Positions 50,578 to 58,797 of a stretch of DNA of 64,000 bases are shown in pieces. The first letter of the stretch is position 1, and each line of letters begins with the position of its first letter. The translations under genes were made by a program, and so were the position numbers. A model generated the notes under the pieces. The model was not told where the DNA came from. It searched no databases and worked only from the letters and a program-made list of their open reading frames with translations. Origin of the DNA: Novosphingobium decolorationis. Lineage in GTDB: Bacteria; Pseudomonadota; Alphaproteobacteria; Sphingomonadales; Sphingomonadaceae. Location of the stretch: assembly GCF_018417475.1 (NCBI RefSeq), contig NZ_CP054856.1, positions 3,503,001-3,567,000 on the forward strand. The letters are read 5' to 3'.

Positions 50578-51582
50578 TCAGGTTGGCCCTTCCACGTCGG
50601 AGAGCAAGGATGCGATCAACGCGTCCCCCGCCTTGAACCGGCCGCGCCTCAGCTCCGGAGGAACGACCGCCTCGACCGCTTCCAGCTTCTCGGAGGGATC
50701 CATGCGCAGATAGACCTCGGTGGTGCGGATATCGGCATGGCCGAGCCAGAGTGCGACCTTCCGGATGTCGTGGGTGGCCTGCAGCATGATCACGGCACAG
50801 CTATGCCGGAGCTGATGTGGAGAGACGCGACGACCACGCAGCGATGCGCAGGTCTCGGCCGCTTTGCGGACGTGCTTGTCGAGGACATATTCGAAGCCTG
50901 CTCGGGTCATCGGCTCGCCTCGGGCGTTGACGAACAGTTCCGGTACGGGAACATTGCCCCTGACACTGAGCCACGCCCGAAGATCGCGCGCGGTTTCCTT
51001 CCAGAGCGGCAGGCAGCGTTCCTTGCGGCCCTTTCCCCGGATCGTCACGCTCGCGCCTTGCTGGAGCGAGAGGTTTGCGGTCAGGGTCCCGACCAGTTCG
51101 GAGACCCGCAAGCCGCCAGCAAAGCACAGATGCAACATCGCCCGATCTCGCACGCCGGATCGGGTCGTAACATCGGGAGCATTGAGGATCGCGCGAACCT
51201 CCTCCATCGTCAGATGACGGATGAGCTTCTGATCGTGGCGTTTGACCGGGATCGCATGGATCCTGCCAATCTGCTCCAGGGCCGACGGCACCCGGTACTC
51301 GACATAGCGCATGAACGCCTTGACGGCGGCGAGCCTCAGGTTGCGGGAGGAGACGCTGTTGCCACGATCCCGCTCGATATGCGTCAGGAACGCGACGATC
51401 ATCGGCGCATCGAGATCCTCGATCGCAAGCCGCGACGGCCGGGTTCGCAACCGTTTAGCGGCGAAGTCGAACAGCAGCTTGAAGCTGAAGGCATAGGTCT
51501 CGCAGGTCTGAGGGCTGTAGCCTCGCTGATTGGGCATGTAATCGCGCAGGAAGCCGGTGATGAGCGGAGCGAGTTGCGTCAT
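50578..51582 (-). CDS. ritC: RIT tyrosine recombinase, third gene
   Basis: A 334-residue tyrosine recombinase: N-terminal SAM-like domain (MPNQRGYSPQTCETYAFSFK) and catalytic motifs GGLRVSELVGT (Arg ~180), RRVSPHQLRHSCAV (His-x-x-Arg), VALWLGHADIRTTEVYLRMD (His and nucleophile Tyr). The start at 51582 overlaps the ritB stop by 4 bp, indicating coupled translation. Its stop lies just inside the left repeat arm. Confidence 0.92.
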   Translation of the reverse strand: MTQLAPLITGFLRDYMPNQRGYSPQTCETYAFSFKLLFDFAAKRLRTRPSRLAIEDLDAPMIVAFLTHIERDRGNSVSSRNLRLAAVKAFMRYVEYRVPSALEQIGRIHAIPVKRHDQKLIRHLTMEEVRAILNAPDVTTRSGVRDRAMLHLCFAGGLRVSELVGTLTANLSLQQGASVTIRGKGRKERCLPLWKETARDLRAWLSVRGNVPVPELFVNARGEPMTRAGFEYVLDKHVRKAAETCASLRGRRVSPHQLRHSCAVIMLQATHDIRKVALWLGHADIRTTEVYLRMDPSEKLEAVEAVVPPELRRGRFKAGDALIASLLSDVEGPT

Positions 51583-52496
51583 GTGGCGCTCTCCCCGACC
51601 AGCATTTCCGCAGCCGTGGCGATATCCGCCATCAACTCCGGCGTCGTTTCCAGATACCAGTAGGTGTTCCGGACATCGGCATGACCCAGATAGGTCGACA
51701 AGGCGACGAAGTGCCGGGCGACCGCACGACGCTCGGCGCCGCATTGCTCCAGCACCCGTGTCGCGAAGGTATGGCGAAGATCATGGATGCGGGGTTGCCG
51801 CCTTCGCTCCGGCGCAATCCCCGCGCGGCGCAGGACGCAGCGGAACGTATAGTTCACGGTGGTGTGGCACATCTCGCGATGCTGGACGGACGTGAACAGC
51901 CAGGGACTTTCGGATGCATATTGACGACGAAGCGCAAGATAGCGATCGAGTGCCTCGATGACCGTCGCATGCAGCGGCACGAGCCGGCTTTTCCGGAACT
52001 TGGTCTCGCGGATATGCAACACGCCGCCCGGCTGGATATCGTCCAGCTTGAGCCCGAGCGCCTCACAGACGCGTAGCCCGGTTGCTGCGATCAGCCCGAA
52101 CAGCATGACGTAGAGCTGACGCCTCAGGGGATTGGGCTTCTGATACCTCAGACTGCCGGCCGCATCGAGAATCCGGGCGATCTCGTCCGGCGTGTAGATG
52201 TAGGGAACGGGACGGGCCTGGCTTCGTGGCAAGTCAGCGCGCGGGATGTCATGGCGGGGATCCTCGGCGTGGAGGAAGCGCGCGAACAGAACGATCTCCG
52301 ACATCCGCCGGGCCCGCGTGTTCGGGGTGCCGGCGACTGTTTCGAGCCATCGAAGAACCGTTGTTGCCTGGATATGAGTTTCGCCGCGGTTGGTGGCAAA
52401 GTCCGAGTAGGCACGAAGATGCCGCTCGGTCTTGACCAGCTTGTAGCCGAGCGTGCGACGCAAAGCGATATAGCGGTCGGTGGCGTCCCTCAACAT
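51579..52496 (-). CDS. ritB: RIT tyrosine recombinase, second gene
   Basis: A 305-residue tyrosine recombinase with YIALRRTLGYKLVKTERHLR, then ATGLRVCEALGLKLDD (Arg), RIHDLRHTFATRV (His-x-x-Arg) and LSTYLGHADVRNTYWYLETT (His and Tyr). It overlaps ritA by 7 bp and ritC by 4 bp. All three recombinases appear catalytically intact. Confidence 0.92.
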   Translation of the reverse strand: MLRDATDRYIALRRTLGYKLVKTERHLRAYSDFATNRGETHIQATTVLRWLETVAGTPNTRARRMSEIVLFARFLHAEDPRHDIPRADLPRSQARPVPYIYTPDEIARILDAAGSLRYQKPNPLRRQLYVMLFGLIAATGLRVCEALGLKLDDIQPGGVLHIRETKFRKSRLVPLHATVIEALDRYLALRRQYASESPWLFTSVQHREMCHTTVNYTFRCVLRRAGIAPERRRQPRIHDLRHTFATRVLEQCGAERRAVARHFVALSTYLGHADVRNTYWYLETTPELMADIATAAEMLVGESAT

Positions 52497-53698
52497 GGCA
52501 GCCTCCCGCCCCAGGGCTGGGCGATCTCCGACAGCAGGCCGATATCTACCTTGGCATAGAGCGCGGTGACAGATGGCGAACGGTGCCGCAACACCGTGCC
52601 GACGCCGGCAAGGCTCGCACCGTTGCGCAGCATCGCGGTCGCAGCGGAATGCCGAAGCATGTGAGCACCGCGATGCGCACTGTCGATCTTCGCCCGGTCG
52701 AGGGCGCGCCGTACCAGGCATTTCACCGCGATACGGCCGACGGGTCTGATCGGCGCTGTTTCGGTCAGGAACATGCGCGTCGTCGCAATTCGGGGCCGTC
52801 CCTGCTTGATATAGGCCAGAATGGCGTCGCCAACCTCCTGTGTGAGCGGCAGGTGTTCCTCCCGGCGGCTCTTGCCGGACAGCTTCAGCAGACCGTTCTT
52901 CCAGTCGAAGTCGCCGAAGGTGAGATTGGCGACTTCGCTCGCTCTCAACCCCAGGCGGGCAAGCAGGAGGATGATCGCGCGGTCACGTAATCGGACCTTG
53001 TCCTCACACGAGGCGAGCAGGCGATCGATATCGGCTTGCCCGAGGAAGCGGGGCACCGTCGCCAATTGCCAGCTTGCGAAGGTCGGAACCGCATGCTCCC
53101 GTCCGATCGGGCAGTGTCCGATCGCCACGAGGTATTTGAGGTAGGCGCGTGTCGCAACGGTGATGCCCCGTGCGCGCCCGATCCCGTGTGGTTTGGCCCG
53201 CTCCAGCACGAAGTCGCGTATCGCTGTGGCCGTGTAGGCAGCCGGATCGGTTCCAAGTGCCGCAAGCAGATCGGTCAGGGTTTGCTGATAGGTGTCGAGC
53301 GTGGAATCCATGATGCCGCGTTGCTCCCGCATCCAATGCCGGAAGGCGGCGAGTTCCGGCCAGTTTTCCTCGAGCGACGGTTCGTGCGCCGGCGGAAGAA
53401 CGCCTTCATTACGCAGATAGGTGATGAACAGCTTGGCGGCGCCCTGCGGTGCGCGAGCCTTCTTGCTGCCCCGGAACACCGACGCCGAGGCGGCAAGGCC
53501 CGCGTCGAGCGTTTCGAGTTCAAAGCCCTTCGCGCGGACCCAATCGGCCCACAATGCGAGCAGGCGCACCACCTCGATAATCGTTGCCGGCGAGTAATTC
53601 CGATCGTCGAGCCAGTCTTTGAAGCCCTCGGCATGCGGTTGTAGCCAATTGATCCGGACATCGACGCTCCGGCGATGCCTGCGTTTCCGTTTTGCCAT
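52490..53698 (-). CDS. ritA: RIT tyrosine recombinase, first gene
   Basis: A 402-residue tyrosine recombinase, the largest of the three, with a basic N-terminus (MAKRKRRHRRSVDVRINWLQ), WMREQRGIMDSTLDTYQQTL in the core-binding domain, and LGLRASEVANLTFGDFD (Arg), HMLRHSAATAML (His-x-x-Arg) and TVLRHRSPSVTALYAKVD (His and Tyr). The ATG at 53698 is likely; an in-frame ATG 30 codons upstream is possible. Confidence 0.92.
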   Translation of the reverse strand: MAKRKRRHRRSVDVRINWLQPHAEGFKDWLDDRNYSPATIIEVVRLLALWADWVRAKGFELETLDAGLAASASVFRGSKKARAPQGAAKLFITYLRNEGVLPPAHEPSLEENWPELAAFRHWMREQRGIMDSTLDTYQQTLTDLLAALGTDPAAYTATAIRDFVLERAKPHGIGRARGITVATRAYLKYLVAIGHCPIGREHAVPTFASWQLATVPRFLGQADIDRLLASCEDKVRLRDRAIILLLARLGLRASEVANLTFGDFDWKNGLLKLSGKSRREEHLPLTQEVGDAILAYIKQGRPRIATTRMFLTETAPIRPVGRIAVKCLVRRALDRAKIDSAHRGAHMLRHSAATAMLRNGASLAGVGTVLRHRSPSVTALYAKVDIGLLSEIAQPWGGRLPC

Positions 53699-53827
53699 CC
53701 TGTTTTCCTTCGAGTTGCTTGTTGGTGCCGGAGGGACCGGCGCATCGAACAAATCGAAGGCTGCGGTATTATTCCACGCGATATGCAATTTGCCGGCCCG
53801 GATTGAACTCGCAGCATCGGGAGCGGT
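53699..53827 (-). promoter_or_regulatory. ritA upstream region
   Basis: 129 bp between ritA and the right repeat arm, unique to the core of the element. It should contain the promoter for the ritABC operon, but I see no clear consensus boxes. Confidence 0.3.
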
Positions 53828-54635
53828 CTGAGTTGCCGTGTCGCAGGATGATGATCATGGTGATCATGGTGGCGGGGAGGATTGCCCCGCCGCCCGTGAC
53901 GCCGGTCATGCCGATGGGGTGCCGACTGCCCGTGTCGTTCTCTTCCGACAATGCAGCAAAGCCCCCATGCGGCCTCTCATCTGGGCTGGTCTGGCGCCGG
54001 TCCGGCCTTGATCTGCAACGGCTCCGCCGACCTTCTTCCCCTGCGGCTCCGCCGCATTCCTCGCGAAGCAACAAGCTCGGCTGCCGCCGTCCTCCGCTCA
54101 CGCTGCGGCCCTCTGGGTGCAGCCGTCCGGCCCGTCGCCCCTCGACCGCCATCGAGACCGCATGGGGCGGCTTCGGACAACTCTCAGGAGATACGACAAT
54201 GGCTCAGATCGGCACCTTCACCCGCGACGAAAACGGCATCTACGCCGGAACGATCAGAACCCTCACCCTCAACGTCAAGGCCACCATCAAGCCCTGCGAC
54301 CACGACAGCGACAAGGCGCCCGACCACCGGGTCACCGCCAACGGCGTCGAGTTCGGAGCCGGCTGGAGCAAGACCGCCAAGGAAACAGGCGCCGAGTACC
54401 TCTCCCTCAAGCTCGACGACCCCTCCTTCACGGCCCCGGTCTACGCCTCCCTCGTGCAGGGCGACAAGGGCGAGCACAAGCTCATCTGGTCGCGATGACC
54501 GCCAAGGGCGCTCCGCTCACAGCGGGGCGCCCGCCCACAAAGCCCGCGATTATGCGGAGCAGAATCCGCCGAAACAGCCGGAAAACCGGACCTCAAGACC
54601 TGGCACTCCGCATAATACCGTTCTCAGCATAATCG
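53828..54635. repeat. Right inverted-repeat arm of the RIT element
   Basis: 808 bp, the inverse counterpart of 49773-50581. It carries the outward-facing DUF736 gene at 54199-54498 and the type-A hairpin at 54032-54075. Confidence 0.9.
54199..54498 (+). CDS. DUF736 protein in the right arm
   Basis: A 99-residue DUF736 protein almost identical to the left-arm copy and read in the opposite direction, outwards. Preceded by an AGGAG site at 54186-54190 and a type-A hairpin 124 nt upstream. Function unknown. Confidence 0.85.
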   Translation: MAQIGTFTRDENGIYAGTIRTLTLNVKATIKPCDHDSDKAPDHRVTANGVEFGAGWSKTAKETGAEYLSLKLDDPSFTAPVYASLVQGDKGEHKLIWSR

Positions 54636-54790
54636 GCGCGGCCGACTAGGACCCGGTGGCTGGGGGCGTTCTCGCCGGTGGCGCGCTGGTCGGGGACGAT
54701 GCGCACGTTCTTGGCCTGGACGCTGAGGGTGACGATCTCGCCGGTGAACTCGTTCGAGCCGGTCTTCTTGAAGGTGCCAATGGTCGCCAT

Positions 54791-55351
54791 TGTAAGTCTC
54801 CGTTTTCCGTTCCCGAGCCCGCACCATTGCGGCCTCGATGGCGATCGGCAGGCCGGAGGCGATCGACGGCGCACCCCGAAGGGGCCTGACAGCTAAGGAG
54901 GGCTTTCTTGTTTCGCGAGGAATGACGGCGCAGCCGGCAGGGGAAGAAAGTTTGACGCGGCTGTTGCGTCGTAGGCGATCGAGGCGCAGCCGGTCTTCGG
55001 CCAGATCAGGCCATTGCAGAGGACGTTTGGAGCGGTCGAGGCACGGTCAGATAACGGAGAAGATGGCGGCCGTGCCGCAACGGCAACCGGCGCCGCGGCA
55101 TGCTCACCGACTTCGTCTCCTCCCGCCAGGCCGACGCTGCTGCATCCTGACTTTCCATCGCCGCCACCGAGATCGCCGTGCCGATGTCCGGTGCCCGCCA
55201 AGACACGGCTCTGCTCCCGCAGCGCTCCAACGAGGACCGCCTTTCCGGACCAGCGTCGATCCGCGTCGGACACGCCCATCGATCCAGCATCAGACGACGG
55301 GAGCGACCACGGCCACGGCTGCCCTGATCCTCCTGGCGGCGATGACGAAGA
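54791..55351 (-). promoter_or_regulatory. Leader of the split DUF736 gene, then gene-free DNA
   Basis: 561 bp without a supportable gene. A type-A leader lies at 54903-54950: CTTTCTT pairs with AAGAAAG, enclosing TCGCGAGGAA and an inner stem CGGC-GCA-GCCG. It starts 113 nt upstream of the DUF736 ATG. Around 54870-54890 there is also CCCCGAAGGGG. From 54990 to 55351 I see only GC-rich sequence with shadow frames. Confidence 0.5.
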
Positions 55352-55798
55352 TCAGGCCCGTGCAAGGTCCCGGCCGGACGGGGCCGGAGCCGTCGCCATT
55401 CCAGCGACCCGCACGAAGGCGGTGACGCCGACCGCGACCGCGCCGATGACGGAGAAGGTGATCTGCCACGCGTGGGACGGCATAAGGTGCTGCACGATGC
55501 CATGGGTGGCATGGAAGCCGGCGATCGCCGCAGGCGCGACGAAGGCCGCGGCCACGATCAGCTTCAACCACATAGGTCGGACGATGGTGATGAGCAGATG
55601 GCCGGCGGCGAGCGTGATCGCCGCCGCAACGGCGCCGACTAGGATGGCGCCAGGGACGCCGGCGCCTGTGCCGTGCGCCCAAGCCCCTGCGGTCACGCCG
55701 AAGAACGCCGGCAGCGCGAAGACTGCCAGCGTGAACAGCAGCCAGCAAAGCAGGCCTATCGCTGCGAGGAATGCAAGTGTTGCGAGGATGATCATGGT
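55352..55798 (-). CDS. Small polytopic membrane protein
   Basis: A 148-residue hydrophobic protein with about four membrane segments (IILATLAFLAAIGLLCWLLF, LAVFALPAFFGVTAGAWAHG, ILVGAVAAAITLAAGHLLIT and later IVAAAFVAPAAIAGF, ITFSVIGAVAVGVTAFV). The ATG at 55798 is chosen because hydrophobicity begins there. I do not recognise a family; similar membrane proteins are frequent in the accessory part of such elements. Confidence 0.65.
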   Translation of the reverse strand, partial: TMIILATLAFLAAIGLLCWLLFTLAVFALPAFFGVTAGAWAHGTGAGVPGAILVGAVAAAITLAAGHLLITIVRPMWLKLIVAAAFVAPAAIAGFHATHGIVQHLMPSHAWQITFSVIGAVAVGVTAFVRVAGMATAPAPSGRDLARA

Positions 55799-55920
55799 GG
55801 TGGTCTCCGTAGCACAAGGTCTGACGGTCGCGCCTTCCACCACCACCACCACAGCGCGGCCGAGAGCATAGCTAAAATTCAGTCGCGGCGGGAACCGAAA
55901 AATCCGGTCGTCCGCTCCCG

Positions 55921-56397
55921 TCAGAGTCCGTATTCCATCTCGGCAATGAAGGCGTCAAAGCGTCTGTCGCTTTCGGCCGCATCGAAGGCAGCATTCAGGA
56001 CAAAGAGCGCAGCAACCATAAGGTCAGTGTCGCGCTGATTGCTGTGGCTTTTGTCACCATGGAACAGGTTGTTCCGCGCTGTCTTGATGCTGTCGAACAA
56101 TCCGCCCGCGTCTGCTGGCGTGTCTGGCTTGCCCGACCAACGGACGCCACCTCCGGTGTCGGGAACAAGATGGTCCGGCGGGGAAGTGAAATAGATCGCG
56201 GCCTCGGGCGCCGCTTTCATGCGCTCGAAGAAGTCAGCCGGCAGATCGGCGGCAAAGGCCCGCCAAGCGGCGTCCGCACTATTTTGCCGGCGATACCCGC
56301 CCTTCTTCATAGCGTACTCAAAGCGAGAGAAAACGGCCAAAAGATCGTATCCGGCCTGAGAGACCTTGTGTCTAAAGTATTCCTGGAGTTTGACCAT
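55921..56397 (-). CDS. HEPN-like protein with an RNxxxH motif
   Basis: A 158-residue mostly alpha-helical protein (KLQEYFRHKVSQAGYDLLAV, FSRFEYAMKKGGYR). The segment FDSIKTARNNLFHGDKSHSN contains R-N-N-L-F-H, the Rx4-6H motif of HEPN ribonucleases and HEPN-like toxins or nucleic-acid sensors. It stands alone: neighbours are a membrane protein and a DUF2493 gene, with gaps on both sides. Possible roles are an RNase-based defence or stress protein, inferred only from the motif. An ATG six codons upstream (56415) is the alternative start. Confidence 0.6.
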   Translation of the reverse strand: MVKLQEYFRHKVSQAGYDLLAVFSRFEYAMKKGGYRRQNSADAAWRAFAADLPADFFERMKAAPEAAIYFTSPPDHLVPDTGGGVRWSGKPDTPADAGGLFDSIKTARNNLFHGDKSHSNQRDTDLMVAALFVLNAAFDAAESDRRFDAFIAEMEYGL

Positions 56398-56482
56398 GTT
56401 GACTGAGGGCCTCATTCATCTTTGATGGTGGTATAGCAAATATTTAACGTGGTGCCTCGCCAGGCATTCGTTGGGGCGGCGC

Positions 56483-57406
56483 TCACGCGCCGCCGAACTT
56501 CCAGACCGGGATGCCGAGCTTCTTGGCCTTGTCGGCGAGGTTGTCGTGGATGCCGGTGCCCGGGAAGTGCATCACGCCCTTCGGCACGATCTCCAGGATG
56601 TCGTCGTTGCGCTTGAAGGGTGCTGCCCGGCCGTGCTTCGTCCAGTCGGGCGCGAAGCCGATCTGCGGGACGTTGCGGTTGTTTGCCCAGAGCGAGGCGA
56701 TCTTCTCAGCGCCCTTCGGCGATTTGCCGTGGACCAGCACCATGTCGGGATGCTTCTCGTGGACCTGATCGAGCTTGGCCCAGATCAGCCGGTGGTCATC
56801 GAAGTCGAGCCCGCCGGTGACGACGATCGTCGGGCCCGGCGGCAGGAGTACCTCCTGGTCTGCGCGCTTCTTCGCCATCAGGAAGTCGCGGCTGTCGATC
56901 ATCGCCGAGGTGAGATTGCGATGGTTGACCTTCGATCCGCTGCGCGGAAGCCAAGTCTTGCCGACGTGGCGCTCATAGTGTTCCGCGGCTTGGTCGCGCA
57001 TCAGCTCGAAGGCGTTCTGTCGCTCGATCAGCGTCATGCCCTCGGCGATCAGGCGCTCCAGTTCTACGGATTTCACCTCGCTGCCGTCCTGTTCGCGCTG
57101 CGCCCGCTTCTGGGCCTGCTCATTGTCGTCCAGATCCCGGCCGATCCGGTCGGTGGCGCGGTGGAAGACGTTGACGGTCGACCAGAGGAGATCGTCGAGG
57201 TCGGGTTCGAGGCGCGTGTCCTCCAGGGTGCCGATCAGGGCGTCGAAGATGTCGGCGACAGCGCCCGCGACCTGGTTGCCGTCGGGCAGAAGCCGCTGGT
57301 CGGGCTCGTCGGCGAAGGGCCGGTAGCCGTGGAGCTGGAGTTCGTTGAGGACATGGTCGGTGGGTGAGGATTCGTGGTGCGGTTCATAGTCGTCGTGATC
57401 GCGCAT
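56483..57406 (-). CDS. DUF2493 (SLOG-fold) protein
   Basis: A 307-residue protein. The N-terminal half is acidic and helical (GAVADIFDALIGTLEDTRLE). The C-terminal half is the DUF2493/YspA-type SLOG domain: TIVVTGGLDFDDHRLIWAKL, then MVLVHGKSPKGAEKIASLWA and APFKRNDDILEI. SLOG domains bind nucleotides or their derivatives; the role in ICEs is unknown. The start at 57406 (MRDHDDYEPHHESSP) is 114 nt downstream of a type-A leader hairpin. Confidence 0.88.
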   Translation of the reverse strand: MRDHDDYEPHHESSPTDHVLNELQLHGYRPFADEPDQRLLPDGNQVAGAVADIFDALIGTLEDTRLEPDLDDLLWSTVNVFHRATDRIGRDLDDNEQAQKRAQREQDGSEVKSVELERLIAEGMTLIERQNAFELMRDQAAEHYERHVGKTWLPRSGSKVNHRNLTSAMIDSRDFLMAKKRADQEVLLPPGPTIVVTGGLDFDDHRLIWAKLDQVHEKHPDMVLVHGKSPKGAEKIASLWANNRNVPQIGFAPDWTKHGRAAPFKRNDDILEIVPKGVMHFPGTGIHDNLADKAKKLGIPVWKFGGA

Positions 57407-57700
57407 GGGATGCTCCGTCGGTTGGACCGCGACCGTCGCGGCCTTCATGGCGACGAAGCCCACGGGCCGGACGGCCGGGCACCCGGAGCGCGAGCGCAGG
57501 GCTCGATGGCTAAGGCCGGCTATTTTGTCTCGCGATGGAAAGGCCCGCAGGGCCGCCGGAAAATAGTCGGCCGCCGCCATTGCCCGGCTGGCCGGCTTGT
57601 GGGCCGATCGCCCTCTCGAAGGCCGAGGCGCGGTCCCACTTCGACGGATTGAAGCAGCCGCCGAGCATGACTGCGAACCGCACGCCCGTTCTCCTACCGG
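57407..57700 (-). promoter_or_regulatory. Leader of the DUF2493 gene with a type-A hairpin
   Basis: 294 bp without a gene. At 57520-57566 CTATTTT pairs with AAAATAG, enclosing GTCTCGCGATGGAA and an inner stem GGCCC-GCA-GGGCC. This repeats the arrangement upstream of the DUF736 genes, at nearly the same distance from the start codon. Confidence 0.5.
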
Positions 57701-58735
57701 CTATGCCGCCAACGCCATGAAGCGCGCGACGTCCTGCGGCGCGACCTGCAGCCGGGCTTCCATGCGCAGCGCGTCCAGGCCGAGGGTGCGCAGATCCTCG
57801 TTGAAGTCGTCCAGCTCCGGTGAGATGACGATCGCCTCGATCCCGGCCGCGTTCGCCCGTTCGATCAGCTTATCGCGCGCCCCGTCGCCGGCCGGATCGC
57901 TGTCGCGGACGATGTAGAGTCGCCGCAGTATGTCGGGGAACAGGACGGCGGCGAGATGCGCCGCGGAGAGCGCCGCCAGCATCGGCATGTCGGGAAGGAC
58001 CTGCCGGAGTGACAGGACGGTCTCGATGCCTTCGCCAGCCGCCATCACCTCTCCACCGATGCCGAAGCGCACAGCGTTGCCGAGGAGATCGCCCATTGCC
58101 CGCCTGGGCGTATCGATCGGCGCCTTGTCGCGGCGGCCGGGATCGAGCCAGGTGCGATGGGCCCCAGTGATCTTGCCGTCGAGGTCGGTGACTTCAGCGA
58201 TCATCGCCGGCCAGGTCTCGGTCGGCGAATGCTCGTCGGGTCGATAATAACAACGCGGGTGGAAATGTAGGCTTCCGGTTCCGCGTAAATCCGTAATGCC
58301 GCGTTCCCGTAAATACGCCTTTACGAGCGTGCCGTAGATCGGCTGCGACATGCGAACTAGGCGTCGGGCGGCTTCGGGCGACCCATGCGGGGCTGGGCTC
58401 TGCCGCTGGTGCTCATGAGGTTCGGGCTCGGGGGGCGGCATCGAGAGGAAGGTCCGGGCCTCGTTGGCGACGTCCTTGAAGTCGACCAGGCCACAGCTTT
58501 CGCGGATGACGTCGAGAAGATCGCCATGTTCGCCGGTCGCTGCGTCGGTCCATTTGCCGGCTAGACCCTTGGGGGTGTCCTTGAGCCGGACATACATCGA
58601 GCGCCCGGGCGTGTTGCGTGCGTCGCCGACCAGCCAGTAGCCGCCTTCGCGGCGGCCACTGGAGAGATAATGGCGGCACACCGTTTCGGCACGATCGGCG
58701 AGGCGACGTGCAAGATCATGCGGATTTTGGGTCAT
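57701..58735 (-). CDS. Toprim-domain protein (primase-like)
   Basis: A 344-residue protein of the type found in the accessory region of alphaproteobacterial ICEs and plasmids. The N-terminal part (RRLADRAETVCRHYLSSGRR, GDLLDVIRESCG) resembles the primase-associated DUF7146 region. The C-terminal Toprim_3 domain has VMAAGEGIETVLSLRQVLP and RRLYIVRDSDPAGDGARDKL. It may prime DNA synthesis after transfer; the substrate is not shown by sequence. Confidence 0.87.
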   Translation of the reverse strand: MTQNPHDLARRLADRAETVCRHYLSSGRREGGYWLVGDARNTPGRSMYVRLKDTPKGLAGKWTDAATGEHGDLLDVIRESCGLVDFKDVANEARTFLSMPPPEPEPHEHQRQSPAPHGSPEAARRLVRMSQPIYGTLVKAYLRERGITDLRGTGSLHFHPRCYYRPDEHSPTETWPAMIAEVTDLDGKITGAHRTWLDPGRRDKAPIDTPRRAMGDLLGNAVRFGIGGEVMAAGEGIETVLSLRQVLPDMPMLAALSAAHLAAVLFPDILRRLYIVRDSDPAGDGARDKLIERANAAGIEAIVISPELDDFNEDLRTLGLDALRMEARLQVAPQDVARFMALAA

Positions 58736-58751
58736 GGTCGTTTCCCATGCG

Positions 58752-58778
58752 AAAAGGCCCGCCGTCTCCGGCGGGCCA
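58752..58778 (-). terminator. Rho-independent terminator after the ParB-like gene
   Basis: On the minus strand GGCCCGCCG-GAGA-CGGCGGGCC (perfect 9-bp stem, tetraloop) is followed by TTTT. It lies 20 bp beyond the stop of the ParB-like gene and just before the Toprim gene, so the latter needs its own promoter or readthrough. Confidence 0.8.
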
Positions 58779-58797
58779 GTCTCGCAAGTCGTTGACG

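Larger units (their letters stand above)
49773..50581. repeat. Left inverted-repeat arm of the RIT element
   Basis: 809 bp, nearly identical in inverse orientation to 53828-54635, from CGATTATGCTGAGAACGG at the outside to CGGCAACTCAG at the inside. Differences include CTCCACATAATCG against CTCCGCATAATCG and a 1-bp length change near 49905. The ritC stop codon lies within its inner edge. Confidence 0.9.
49750..54635. mobile_element. RIT element (three tyrosine recombinases) with DUF736-bearing inverted repeats
   Basis: About 4.9 kb inserted in a DUF736 gene. The core is three overlapping tyrosine recombinase genes on the minus strand, the hallmark of recombinase-in-trio elements. The flanks are near-perfect inverted repeats of about 809 bp (49773-50581 and 53828-54635), each containing a complete DUF736 gene pointing outwards. 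The left outer end carries an extra 20-bp palindrome (49750-49769) absent on the right. Confidence 0.85.
49575..54790 (-). pseudogene. DUF736 gene interrupted by the RIT element
   Basis: The N-terminal half starts at 54790 (MATIGTFKKTGSNEFTGEIV) and reads to NAPSHRVLVGR near 54636. The C-terminal half resumes at about 49751 ([20 protein letters not shown]) and ends [13 protein letters not shown] at 49575. Together they make a normal DUF736 protein of about 109 residues. The exact junction is unclear by a few bases because the two element ends differ. The protein differs from the DUF736 proteins inside the element, so this was the target gene. Confidence 0.85.

Noticed and set aside
50257..51663. 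Plus-strand frame of 468 codons across the RIT element
   Set aside because: Antisense to ritC and part of ritB, which have full catalytic motifs.
49773..54635. Possibility that the inverted repeats are ordinary IS ends
   Set aside because: No DDE transposase is present; three tyrosine recombinases and ~809-bp repeats fit a RIT element.
54838..55425. Plus-strand frame of 195 codons in the leader of the split DUF736 gene
   Set aside because: Arg/Pro-rich with no recognisable domain, and it overlaps conserved non-coding leader sequence.
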